From Euperipatoides rowelli (lineage: Eukaryota; Onychophora; Udeonychophora; Euonychophora; Peripatopsidae), in the NCBI GenBank assembly GCA_003024985.2, contig PXIH01S0056902.1: 10,412 bases of DNA, one strand, 5' to 3'. Made by a program: the position numbers and the translations under genes. Shown here in pieces: positions 1 to 6,868 of this stretch. A model generated the notes under the pieces. The model was not told the origin of the DNA. It saw only the letters and a program-made list of their open reading frames with translations, and ran no database searches. Every line of letters begins with the position of its first letter. Within the stretch, counting starts at the first letter, position 1.

Positions 1-35
1 ATATATATACATATTCAATTTATTTATAATTTCAG

Positions 36-213
36 GGAAAGAACTGCCCATGTTTGCTGGAAACATTGCTTCAATGGTAACTGGTGGAATTGTTGTTGTA
101 TTAACAACTTGGATTACCAATTGGAATTGTGACTTAGAAGCTTCCCAAGACACCTGGGAAAAGACCAGAGATATTGACAGTCCTTTATTTCCTTGGGCTG
201 AGGCCTATGCCAG
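36..213 (+). CDS. DUR3-like urea-proton symporter, penultimate exon (partial gene)
   Basis: This internal coding exon belongs to a membrane transporter of the sodium:solute symporter superfamily. The family's DUR3 members bring urea into the cell with protons. The exon follows the acceptor TTTATAATTTCAG and ends at the donor CAG|GTAAAT. The first two bases finish a codon begun upstream of the window; the frame then opens KELPMFAGN and runs 58 codons without a stop. A hydrophobic helix lies at about residues 6-26, followed by a polar stretch rich in W, D and E that ends in FPWAEAYA. The pattern ELPM.AGN, helix, then PWAE.YARELG is how I recall the DUR3 C-terminal region. Two bases (AG) remain at the end and join G2969 to make Arg, so the intron is phase 2. 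Upstream exons lie outside the window. A related symporter subfamily is possible; DUR3 is my best match from memory. Confidence 0.78.
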
Positions 214-512
214 GTAAATTAATCATTAGTGTCATTTCATTTATTTCTTTAATACAAATATCCTATTCTATATATTGAGAAATAAAAACATTTAAAAGCA
301 GAAAAGAATAACAGTCCAAAGCTTGTTAATCAAAATAATAAAATCAAGTATTGCAAGAACAATCATACAGAATTGAATCTTTATTATAAAGTTATTTTTC
401 ATTTTTGTCTTTGATTTATATAATAATAATAAGCTACACAAACAGATAAACCGTCCTTTACCCTGTTGTAGTATAAAACCTAGCTAATATTGTTACTGCT
501 TGGTGGAATGTC

Positions 513-539
513 AGTAAAACTTATCGGTATAGTTTTACT
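513..539. repeat. Perfect 9-bp inverted repeat with 9-nt loop
   Basis: AGTAAAACT at 513-521 is matched exactly by its reverse complement AGTTTTACT at 531-539, with the loop TATCGGTAT between them. It lies in the DUR3-like intron. No adjoining transposase remnant or target duplication was seen, so its origin is unknown. Confidence 0.6.
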
Positions 540-1143
540 TTTTTTAAATATTTAACTTGCTATTTTAATTTTTTTATAAAGTAAATTCATCTATTAGCCT
601 ATAATAAATAAGGCAAAAACTTCATCTTTTTCTTTTTAAATATGTTTACCCCTATAACAGGAAAAATATCAATTTGTTTACAATATATTTACATTCTTCT
701 ACCTCACACAATCAAAGTTCTTCATCTGTAACTTCTGTGAGTTTAGAAGTTTAATCAAACCTTCTATTATTATTTCCAGTGGATGAAAAACAACGAACCC
801 ATGGTACATGAAACCATACCATGTACATGTCTTGAGAGGTCTTGGTAGCCTTGCTCATCCATTAAGGTGACTGCACTCGACAAAAACTTAATCTATTTTT
901 ATTCTATTTTATGAAAGGACACTGCCCATTTCAACGCATTTTGTCATTTAAATAATGCCTTATATTTACCAAAATTAGACACAAATATTAATATGGATAT
1001 AAACAAACAAAAATTCATCAATTAAGTTCCACCACTTGGTGGCGTTTTAGATAGATTACTGTGTGGGAGCTCTCCGAACTTTTGTTAAAAGTTTTAGTTT
1101 TTATTTATTTCATGGCGTATTTGCCATTTAAATTGTTTGAATA

Positions 1144-1893
1144 ATGTCTACTGATAGTAGTGCTGGTGGAATTTATTTGGAAAAGAAAGTTGAATTGCAA
1201 TATGGTAATGCAAGTCAGAGTTATATTGATGGGCGAAGTTAACATGGAGGTGCTCATGCAAAATACTCAAGAAGAAATGGATTTTGATGCTGTTAATAAA
1301 TTTCAGGAAAGGCTGAACTTTTGGTTAGGGCATTTAAACCATTAAGTGAAGAAGGAGAGGTTATCTTTACTATGGCCAGGAATAATGAATTTGTAAAGGT
1401 AAATTTAATGTTATTCTTGCAACATTTAATGATGTCAGGCTTTTTGAAAGGCCTTATGCAAATTTTTGTCTTGCTGAATAATGTTTGTTTTTTTGAACTT
1501 TCAGACGCAAGAAATTGCTGACAGTTTTAAAGTAAATTTAAGTAAAGTAGAGGATAGCCAGGTTTATTTTGTTAATGATAACAATGAGAATGAGAAAATT
1601 ATCATTACTGCTGAAAATATCCCTCTAAATATAGTGAGTAAATAGTTTCCCGGTGATATTGTTGTGGTGATATTGTTGTTTGAGGCGGCTCCTGTTTTGA
1701 TTGAAATGGTATTGAATGATAAAGTAGATGTGATGCAGTCCCTGCTGCTTTCTCTTTTAATAATATAAACTATTTTTTGAGAGTGCTGGTAAGGGGGAAA
1801 TCATGTTTCAGGTGCCTTGGGGTGGGGCACTTAGCTCAGGATTGTGTGAAGAGCTACTGTCATACATGTAGAGCTGTTTTGGCTAATAAACAT
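1144..1893 (+). pseudogene. Degenerate retrotransposon ORF1/gag-like protein with CCHC zinc knuckle
   Basis: Broken open frames run along this stretch and end in a clear nucleic-acid-binding zinc knuckle, CFRCLGVGHLAQDC. Its spacing is C-x2-C-x4-H-x4-C, with codons for the metal ligands at 1804, 1813, 1828 and 1843. A further YCHTC (codons 1855-1869) looks like the start of a second knuckle. In ORF1 of many non-LTR elements an RRM-like region precedes such knuckles; KIIITAENIPLNIV (about 1597-1638) could be part of that fold, but this is weak. The likely start is ATG at 1144, which opens 32 codons before TAA at 1240. Later pieces are open from 1300 and again from 1505, and TAG closes a frame at about 1643. 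Several frame changes are needed to reach the zinc knuckle. A Gypsy gag or a cellular CCHC protein is less likely. No endonuclease or reverse transcriptase follows, so the element is truncated where the antisense Gypsy fragment begins. Confidence 0.6.
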
Positions 1894-2317
1894 TAATTTG
1901 TGCAAGCTAATGTTTGCATCTAAAGTAAAGATTCTCTCTCTTAAGCTGTCATCTTTAACGCCAAGCACCAGTCTGTCATGTACCATATTATCTTCTTAAT
2001 CTCCATAGACCCATCATATGCTACTTCCAGTAGTCTAGTGACAAACTGATCTATAGTTTCAGTATCTAATTTGTTCATTCACCATAGTTTGCATCTCATG
2101 TAGGCTACATTCATTTTTTTCTCGGATTGCAATAAGATTTAAATTTTTTTAACTGGCACTTGCATGTAACTACTTCACTGTTATCATATTCAAAATGTTA
2201 TGCTACTTCTCAGCCCTCAGGACCAACAAGATTTAGAAAACAAGCTTTCTTTCTCTCCTCAGATTTGCTTGTTGAATCTATGGCTTCTAGAAATATTTCA
2301 AATTCATCATNCCAATT
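1886..2317 (-). pseudogene. Gypsy (Ty3)-like gag fragment, antisense to the DUR3-like gene
   Basis: Read on the minus strand, this shows the ordered conserved blocks of a Ty3/Gypsy gag (retrotrans_gag) domain. First comes NW.DEFEIFLEA with SEERKKACFLNLVGPEG. Next is YCNPRKK with a following AYMR, then TETIDQFVTRLLEVA. Last is DRLVLGVKDDSLRERI with a Leu-rich continuation. Gag assembles the capsid-like particle of LTR retrotransposons. Two or more stops (for example right after VGPEG and before MNKLDTE) and frame changes show that it is dead. One N falls at 2311. The usual downstream parts (zinc knuckle, protease, RT, integrase) are absent: the fragment stops where the + strand ORF1-like piece ends. 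Its position about 145 bp downstream of a primer-binding site and LTR, on the same strand, supports the assignment. Confidence 0.72.
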
Positions 2318-2460
2318 CTTTACTACATTAAAATGATAAAAAGCTTGGTTTGTTCATCATGCCAAAGTCCATATTTCACACATAATGAACATTGGGTTTT
2401 TTTAAATGGCGTAGCTTATTATTGCTTACATATCTAGCTAATTTTATCTAACAGTTAAAA

Positions 2461-2478
2461 CGGTCAATCCTGATACCA
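2461..2478 (-). other. Candidate primer-binding site of the Gypsy-like element
   Basis: On the minus strand this reads TGGTATCAGGATTGACCG and directly abuts the 3' end of the proposed LTR (ATAACA|TGGTATCAG). A TGG start immediately after an LTR ending in CA is the expected layout of a tRNA primer-binding site, and TGGTATCAG is a common form. I cannot name the primer tRNA without a search. Confidence 0.55.
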
Positions 2479-2688
2479 TGTTATGATTTAATATCTTGTT
2501 ACTAATAAATTGCACATTCTAAGAGTATACTAGAATTAGTACTCATGAAACTGGTGACATGTTAACAGACTCCTGCACATACCATAGAACTTGTGAAAAA
2601 TAAATAAATATACAGGTGTGGTATATTGCATGTGTGGTGTTAGTGTTAAATTGTATTTAATATAACTCGACTAAATTCATAAATAACA
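2479..2688 (-). mobile_element. Candidate 210-bp LTR of the Gypsy-like element
   Basis: On the minus strand the segment starts TGTTAT (at 2688) and ends ATAACA (at 2479), giving the 5'-TG...CA-3' ends and 6-bp terminal inverted repeats typical of LTRs. A TATA-like stretch (TGTATATTTATT) lies mid-element, and ATTAAA, a variant polyadenylation signal, lies near the 3' end. The primer-binding site follows without a gap and gag lies farther downstream on the same strand. No second LTR is in the window, so identity between LTRs cannot be measured. The outer boundary at 2688 is the less certain end. Confidence 0.5.
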
Positions 2689-2968
2689 ATAATGTTCATA
2701 AGACTAGACTTGGCTAAAATAATCATATTTCCATTATTCTCTTAATAATTATTAAACTTTGTAAAGTCTGTATTACATTCTAAGGGGCCAGGTTGTTTTT
2801 CTTAAAATTAAATTAAACACTTATAGTGTAATTTTAATTAATAAATAAATACTTTTGCTTTTACTATTTTATTTTTAGTGATTTTATTTATTCTAGTAAA
2901 TTTGAATACTTTTATCATATTTTTGAAGCTCTTATTATAATTGGATTTTTTGTTATTCTTCTTTTTAG

Positions 2969-3359
2969 GGAATTAGGACTTACAAACGCCCATAAGTTAG
3001 ACAATCGTCCCACCCTTACAGATGTTAAAAAGTGCTTTAAAAATTCGTTCTGGACTGCATACATAGTTGGCAGTACTTTGCCAGTATTAATTATAATTGT
3101 TTGGCCTGGAGTGGCAGCTTCTCTTGGAGTATTTACTTATCAAAATTTCAGTGGCTGGATACATTTAACTCAAGTGGTAGCAATTTTAGCTGGTTCATTC
3201 GTTATAGTGACACCTTTTGTAAGTGAAATCCATGGATTATACAATGTAATGAAAGAAGGACGTAAGGTACATGATATGAATGATAGAAATGAAGTTCAAA
3301 GTTTAACAACAAGAGATTCTACTTTAGATAGCACAAATGGAATCATTTTAACAGCATGA
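2969..3359 (+). CDS. DUR3-like urea-proton symporter, last exon with stop codon
   Basis: This terminal exon continues the transporter begun at 36-213. The acceptor is TTCTTCTTTTTAG, and the spliced frame reads AYA-R-ELGLTNAHKLD. It then runs 129 residues to TGA at 3357-3359. Two strong hydrophobic helices are visible. One lies around SFWTAYIVGSTLPVLIIIV (about residues 86-108 of the window's spliced product), the other around GWIHLTQVVAILAGSFVIV (about 121-143). They are linked by WPGVAASLGVFTYQNFSGW, which resembles the WP...GVFS.GYF..W loop near the DUR3 C-terminus. A hydrophilic tail of about 40 residues, rich in S, T, D and N, follows and probably faces the cytoplasm. The TTG at 3078 inside the exon is not a real start, because the frame is open back to the splice acceptor. 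No stop or frame break is seen, so the gene looks functional. Confidence 0.82.
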
Positions 3360-3425
3360 ATTTAATATGCATCATTGATGGCTAATAGTGACTGCAGCTT
3401 TAAAGACAAAATGAATACAAAATTA

Positions 3426-3431
3426 AATAAA
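3426..3431 (+). promoter_or_regulatory. Candidate polyadenylation signal AATAAA for the DUR3-like gene
   Basis: This is the first canonical AATAAA after the stop codon, 66 bases downstream of TGA at 3357-3359. A GT-containing stretch (ATGTTAATTGAAAGGTAAG) follows within 30 bases. That would give a short 3' UTR ending near 3450. AATAAA is common by chance in DNA this AT-rich, so a later site is possible. Confidence 0.4.
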
Positions 3432-5184
3432 TGTTAATTGAAAGGTAAGAGGTTCCAAGCAGGAATGATATGCCTTTGCTTTCTTCACATATCACAGTTG
3501 ACTATGCTTTAAACTCTTAAGAAAAAGGATTGAAAATGATTTATGAACAAACTATAGTTTTGCAAATGTTTTGATGTAAAAGATGACCCCACTTTGGCCA
3601 TATTTAGTATAATCCATTAAAAACAAATATTTATAAACAGCTATTAAATTAGGATAATACTTATTATTCCTATTCTACCTGAAAGTATTTATTCAATCCA
3701 CTTTAAATAATACATGGACATATAACAATATGTTAAATCAAATTTAAGCAATACAAAATAAGCATCAAAAGTATAAATGATTAATGTTCTATTTTTTTTA
3801 TTATTATTGCACAATCTGCAATTATTATATTATATAATAATGTATATGCAGTACCATTTACTATATTTACAGGGTGATTTAATTGTTTTCACCATAAATA
3901 GACCTAAGAAAGGGTGAGATGATAAAATCCAAAACCACATTTTTAGCAAAAATATTTTAAATTAGTTCACTTATTTATCACCTAGGGGAGCTCATATCAA
4001 ATTATTTTAAGATTCTGTCCAAAGATGGCAGAGCATTTTGCAAAATTAAATAATCAATAACATGGTTTATAGCCTTTTTCTAAACTTTCAAATCTCCTGA
4101 AAAATGTTCATTTTGTGGCTTTGGATTATTTTGAATTAGTTCACCTATTTGTCACTNGGGGGAGCTCATATCAAAATATTTTAAGATTCTGTCCATAGAT
4201 GGCAGAGCATTTTGAAAAATTAAAAAATCATTAACATGGCTTATAACCTTTTTCTGAAAAATTTTCATTCTGTGGCTTTGGATTAATCATTCTCATCCCT
4301 TCATATCTCAAAAGTGTTAATTTTTTTTCAATTTAAATTAATCATGGCATTGTATTTGACCTTTGACCTGAAGATTAGGTCATTATATTTCTAACCCTAT
4401 AATACTGGAGATTGAAAATAATTTATAAAGTGTAATGAATAAGGATAATCAATTGATTATATTTTATTTCCTTGCGAAAATGTAAAAACAGTACAACACA
4501 ACAAATTTTGAATTGTATTATATTGACTTCATTTACTGAATATTTTTCATATAAATCAATTCATTTTAATTTAATTTAATGTAAAGAAAGTCAACTAAAT
4601 TGTATATTTTAATTTGAATAAGATATTAGAAATGTAATGAAAATAAATTAGTACTGTACGTCATGAAAATGTAAAATACAATTATTTTAAAGTAACACAA
4701 AAATTGTCAAGTTTTATTTCTTTTAAAATTGAATGATTTTTTTAAAAAAATAGAGTAGCCTAACTAGTCCTTTTTTTAAATTGAAATTAGCTAGATACTT
4801 TTACATTATTCTTCCATATTATATTCAAAAAAGATACATGACATCAAAGAAAAGTAGATATGCTTTCGAATAATTATTAGAGTGAATCTGATCTAGCAAA
4901 GACAGAAACACCCATCAAAATAAACAATTCTAAATTATGTTCCGTTGTTATATTCCTCAGTTGCAAACAAAGAAATAAATAAAAAGAAACCAGTCCTATA
5001 TTAATGCTGTACAGCTTGTATACATAAACTTCATTGTTTTAACAAGAGAAACCAAGATCCTCTTACCTCTATGGTTAACTCCCATAGCTTGTTCTTGTTT
5101 AATCCCAAATAAAAACAAAAACGAGAGTATTAAGCATTTCTTCATCACAGTTCAAGACAGGGATGACGGTAAAAATCAAAAATT
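3432..5184. other. Gene-free AT-rich intergenic stretch
   Basis: No open frame, domain or RNA gene could be supported here on either strand. It holds the probable 3' UTR end, a tandem duplication with inverted ends (3911-4300, listed separately), a cluster of TGACCT half-sites at 4357-4382, and many A/T runs. One N falls at 4157 inside the second copy of the duplication. Confidence 0.6.
3911..4300. repeat. 174-bp imperfect tandem duplication with inverted-repeat ends
   Basis: Two copies of one unit are visible. Copy 1 starts at 3961 (ATTAGTTCACTTATTTATCA), copy 2 at 4135 (ATTAGTTCACCTATTTGTCA), so the period is 174 bp. Shared landmarks include GGGGGAGCTCATATCAAA-type sequence, AAGATTCTGTCC, GATGGCAGAGCATTTTG and TGTGGCTTTGGATTA. 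Copy 2 lacks about 17 bases that copy 1 has around 4085-4100. Outside the units, AGGGTGAGATGATAAAATCC at 3911 is the approximate reverse complement of the block ending in CATTCTCATCCCT at 4300, over about 29 bases with a few mismatches and one length change. The whole could be a small inverted-end element (MITE-like or foldback) with an internal duplication, but no target duplication was confirmed. Confidence 0.65.
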
Positions 5185-5723
5185 TCAATTCACCTTAGGA
5201 TCCCAGATTCTTTTCATTTGAGTATTGCTTAATGCAAACAAATCTTTTGAGTAATTTTTATTGAGTTCATTCATGACAAATTGAAATAAATCATTAACAT
5301 CTTGCATTGAAAAAATATATAAACATATTTTTTTCAAAATTGCAAACAATACCACAAGGTAAAACTTCCTTATTCTCATCGGCACCATATTTATTTTAAC
5401 TTGTTAATAAAACCTCAAAACACTATACACATTGTTCACCATTTCCCAGATTTTCTTCATCATTTCCTTAACTCTTGTATACTGCAAAACAAATGTTGCC
5501 ATGACTTATTTTCGCTTAGACAAAATGGACAGTTAGTTAGGGAAGTTCTAAGTATATTAATGGACACCAATCTTTCTCTAATAGGCAAAATCTGCAAGGA
5601 GTACTTGTAGGCAAAATTTGACATATTACCTGTTAACTTAAGTGCCTTAAAAATAGACAAATTTGCTAACCTATTTTTATAATTCATTAAATTCAAATAC
5701 CATGCCAAGAAACTTTGTTGCAT
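5185..5723 (-). pseudogene. C-terminal region of an L1/Tx1-type LINE ORF2, with zinc-binding motif
   Basis: The minus strand encodes a piece resembling the region after reverse transcriptase in L1/Tx1-clade LINEs. The block LQILPIRERLVSINI is followed by NCPFCLSE and then a W.HLFC segment. This is the LP..RL...C..C...E...HLF pattern of the RT zinc-binding (zf-RVT) domain. The cysteine pair is encoded at 5520-5531 and the His/Cys end near 5483-5497. After frame changes the chain continues with KKIWEMVNNVY and then an aromatic, basic stretch (positions 5388 down to 5185) that fits the extreme C-terminus. It is broken into at least two frames and has no adjoining RT, so it is a fossil. Its strand and domain order match the endonuclease fragment at 8126-8752, so they could be two ends of one element. 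Confidence 0.6.
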
Positions 5724-5754
5724 TTTGTATCTATAATCATGGTTGTTTTGTCTC

Positions 5755-5930
5755 GGTTTCCATGATCAGGTTTCCATGGTCAATCGGATTCACGTCCGCT
5801 TGATAAACCGAAGGCATATGCTGGGGAGTACAGGTTCGCTCCCGGCTTGGGCAGTTATGGAACATTTTTATTCCCTAGCTGTAACAGCTCGCTTTTGGTT
5901 TTTCCAAGTACGCTACTCTTATTAACATCT
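5755..5930 (+). mobile_element. Probable degraded tRNA-derived SINE
   Basis: A tRNA-like head is visible. TGGTCAATCGG at 5777-5787 resembles a polymerase III A box. CGTCCGCTTGATAAACCGAA (5792-5811) recalls an anticodon-arm region. GGTTCGCTCCC at 5833-5843 is a good B box (consensus GGTTCGANTCC). The A-to-B distance, 56 bases, is somewhat longer than in a plain tRNA. The 3' half lacks a matching acceptor stem, so it is not a functional tRNA. The segment begins with a tandem 14-mer, GGTTTCCATGATCA then GGTTTCCATGGTCA (5755-5782). The 3' boundary near 5930 is a guess. It lies between the L1-type C-terminal piece and the + strand LINE. Confidence 0.45.
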
Positions 5931-5989
5931 TAGGAATATGTTTCTGGTGTAGTTCTAAATTTTCTAATGTAAATTAACCACACACACAA

Positions 5990-6485
5990 AAAAATAATCT
6001 TGGTTGTTTTAAACAACTAGTGAAACAAGCGACCAGAGGCAAGGATATCTTGGATAAATGCTTTTACAAGGGTGACATATCTTTTTCATGTTTTAAATCA
6101 TTTGGAAGATGTATATCTCGATTTGACTCGTCAGTATTCGATGGATGACATTAATGAAGCTGCTGAGTTTCTTTAACAGTGTTATACAGGTGTTATATGA
6201 AATATGTCTGCTAAAAGCAAATGATGCTTCCAGGTTTAATAAGAAATTCAAACAATTAATATGTATGAAAGAGAGTTTATACAAGGGAAATAGTGTCCAG
6301 GATTTTCAAGTAATAAAAAATAAAATAAATATGGAGATAAAAGAAGCCAAAGCTAAAGAGTTTACTAAAAACATGAATAACATAAGGTTTGTCTCTGCTG
6401 ACTTATATAGTTTACTGAAAGCTAGTACAGGTATACTGTATATAGGAAAGATATTTCACTTTGTTTGCTGTTAAATCATTACATC
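5990..6485 (+). pseudogene. CR1/L2-type LINE, endonuclease tail and linker (5' part, split by a SINE)
   Basis: This is the upstream half of a degraded non-LTR retrotransposon. LVKQATRGKDILDKCF (6017-6061) matches the LV..PTRG..ILD motif near the end of the apurinic-type endonuclease in CR1/L2/Jockey-like LINEs. About 20 codons on, DDINEAAEFL resembles the start of the linker. An open stretch from 6145 then gives a Lys-rich helical linker (for example FNKKFKQLICMKESLYKGN and EIKEAKAKEFTKNMNN). At least three frame changes and a stop are needed to read through. The 5' end is truncated: most of the endonuclease and any ORF1 are missing. The coding relic runs up to the SINE target duplication and resumes at 6869. 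Confidence 0.65.
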
Positions 6486-6498
6486 AAACCTCAATTGA
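6486..6498 (+). repeat. Left target-site duplication of the SINE
   Basis: AAACCTCAATTGA here is repeated exactly at 6856-6868 on the far side of the SINE. The 13-bp length is normal for LINE-mobilised insertions. Confidence 0.8.
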
Positions 6499-6855
6499 AG
6501 CCAATGGGCGGTGGCTCAGTGGGATGAGCTGGGCTGCCTTAAGCTCCTTGGTGTCGCATGAGCCAGGTTCAAGGCTCAAATGCTCATGCTGTCCGACCCG
6601 AAATCCCAAATGTCTTTATTTCTGAAAGACTTGGAGAGTAGGGTTTTATTCATCCAGTCAGAATGATTATTGGACTTTGAGTTCTATTATAATTATAAAA
6701 ATTTGGAATTATAGGAAGATAATAATGGTTGACATTTGAACCGGAAGTTGAATTTGCATCACTGTAGTATCCTGTACGACTGCCTGTAAAAATGTATATA
6801 TTCTAAAGTAATAAACTATTGGTTCCTATAGCCGTATTTTTTTTTTTTTTTAAAA
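6499..6855 (+). mobile_element. tRNA-derived SINE inserted in the LINE
   Basis: A complete SINE of about 357 bp. The head GGGCGGTGGCTCAGTGGG carries an A box (TGGCTCAGTGGG, 6512-6523); the B box is GGTTCAAGGCTC at 6566-6577, 54 bases downstream. These internal polymerase III promoter elements resemble a tRNA, but the anticodon arm is not preserved. A body of about 260 bases with no coding content follows. The tail is a run of 15 T (6837-6851) then A residues that merge into the duplication. Exact 13-bp target duplications (6486-6498 and 6856-6868) fix the ends. It lies in the same orientation as the LINE it interrupts. SINEs depend on LINE machinery in trans; I could not identify the partner from the 3' end. 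Confidence 0.82.
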
Positions 6856-6868
6856 AAACCTCAATTGA
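6856..6868 (+). repeat. Right target-site duplication of the SINE
   Basis: This is an exact copy of AAACCTCAATTGA from 6486-6498. The A-run at 6852-6858 overlaps its first bases, so the true junction is ambiguous by a few A residues. Confidence 0.8.

Larger units (their letters stand above)
214..2968 (+). other. Intron of the DUR3-like gene, loaded with retroelement fossils
   Basis: The intron is GT-AG (GTAAAT at 214, CTTTTTAG at 2961-2968), phase 2 and 2755 bp long. The spliced reading AYA-R-ELG across it supports both boundaries. From 214 to about 1020 I see only AT-rich sequence plus a short hairpin at 513-539. From about 1020 to 2690 there are two degraded retroelements in opposite orientations, listed separately. 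From 2690 to 2950 it is again AT-rich with nothing recognisable. No alternative DUR3 exon was found. Confidence 0.8.

Noticed and set aside
1300-1893. Extra coding exons of the DUR3-like gene
   Set aside because: Exons 36-213 and 2969-3359 already join in frame at AYA-R-ELG; the zinc-knuckle sequence between them belongs to a nucleic-acid-binding protein, not a transporter.
5401-5610. Plus-strand open frame of 69 codons
   Set aside because: It overlaps the minus-strand LINE C-terminal fragment, which has a recognisable zinc-binding pattern; the plus frame has none.
5743-5925. Plus-strand open frame of 60 codons
   Set aside because: It runs through the tRNA-like SINE relic and has no protein-like features.
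6093-6284. Minus-strand open frame of 63 codons
   Set aside because: It is antisense to the Lys-rich LINE linker and has no domain.
6499-6580. Functional tRNA gene
   Set aside because: A and B boxes are present but no anticodon arm or closing acceptor stem can be drawn; target duplications and a long tail show a SINE.
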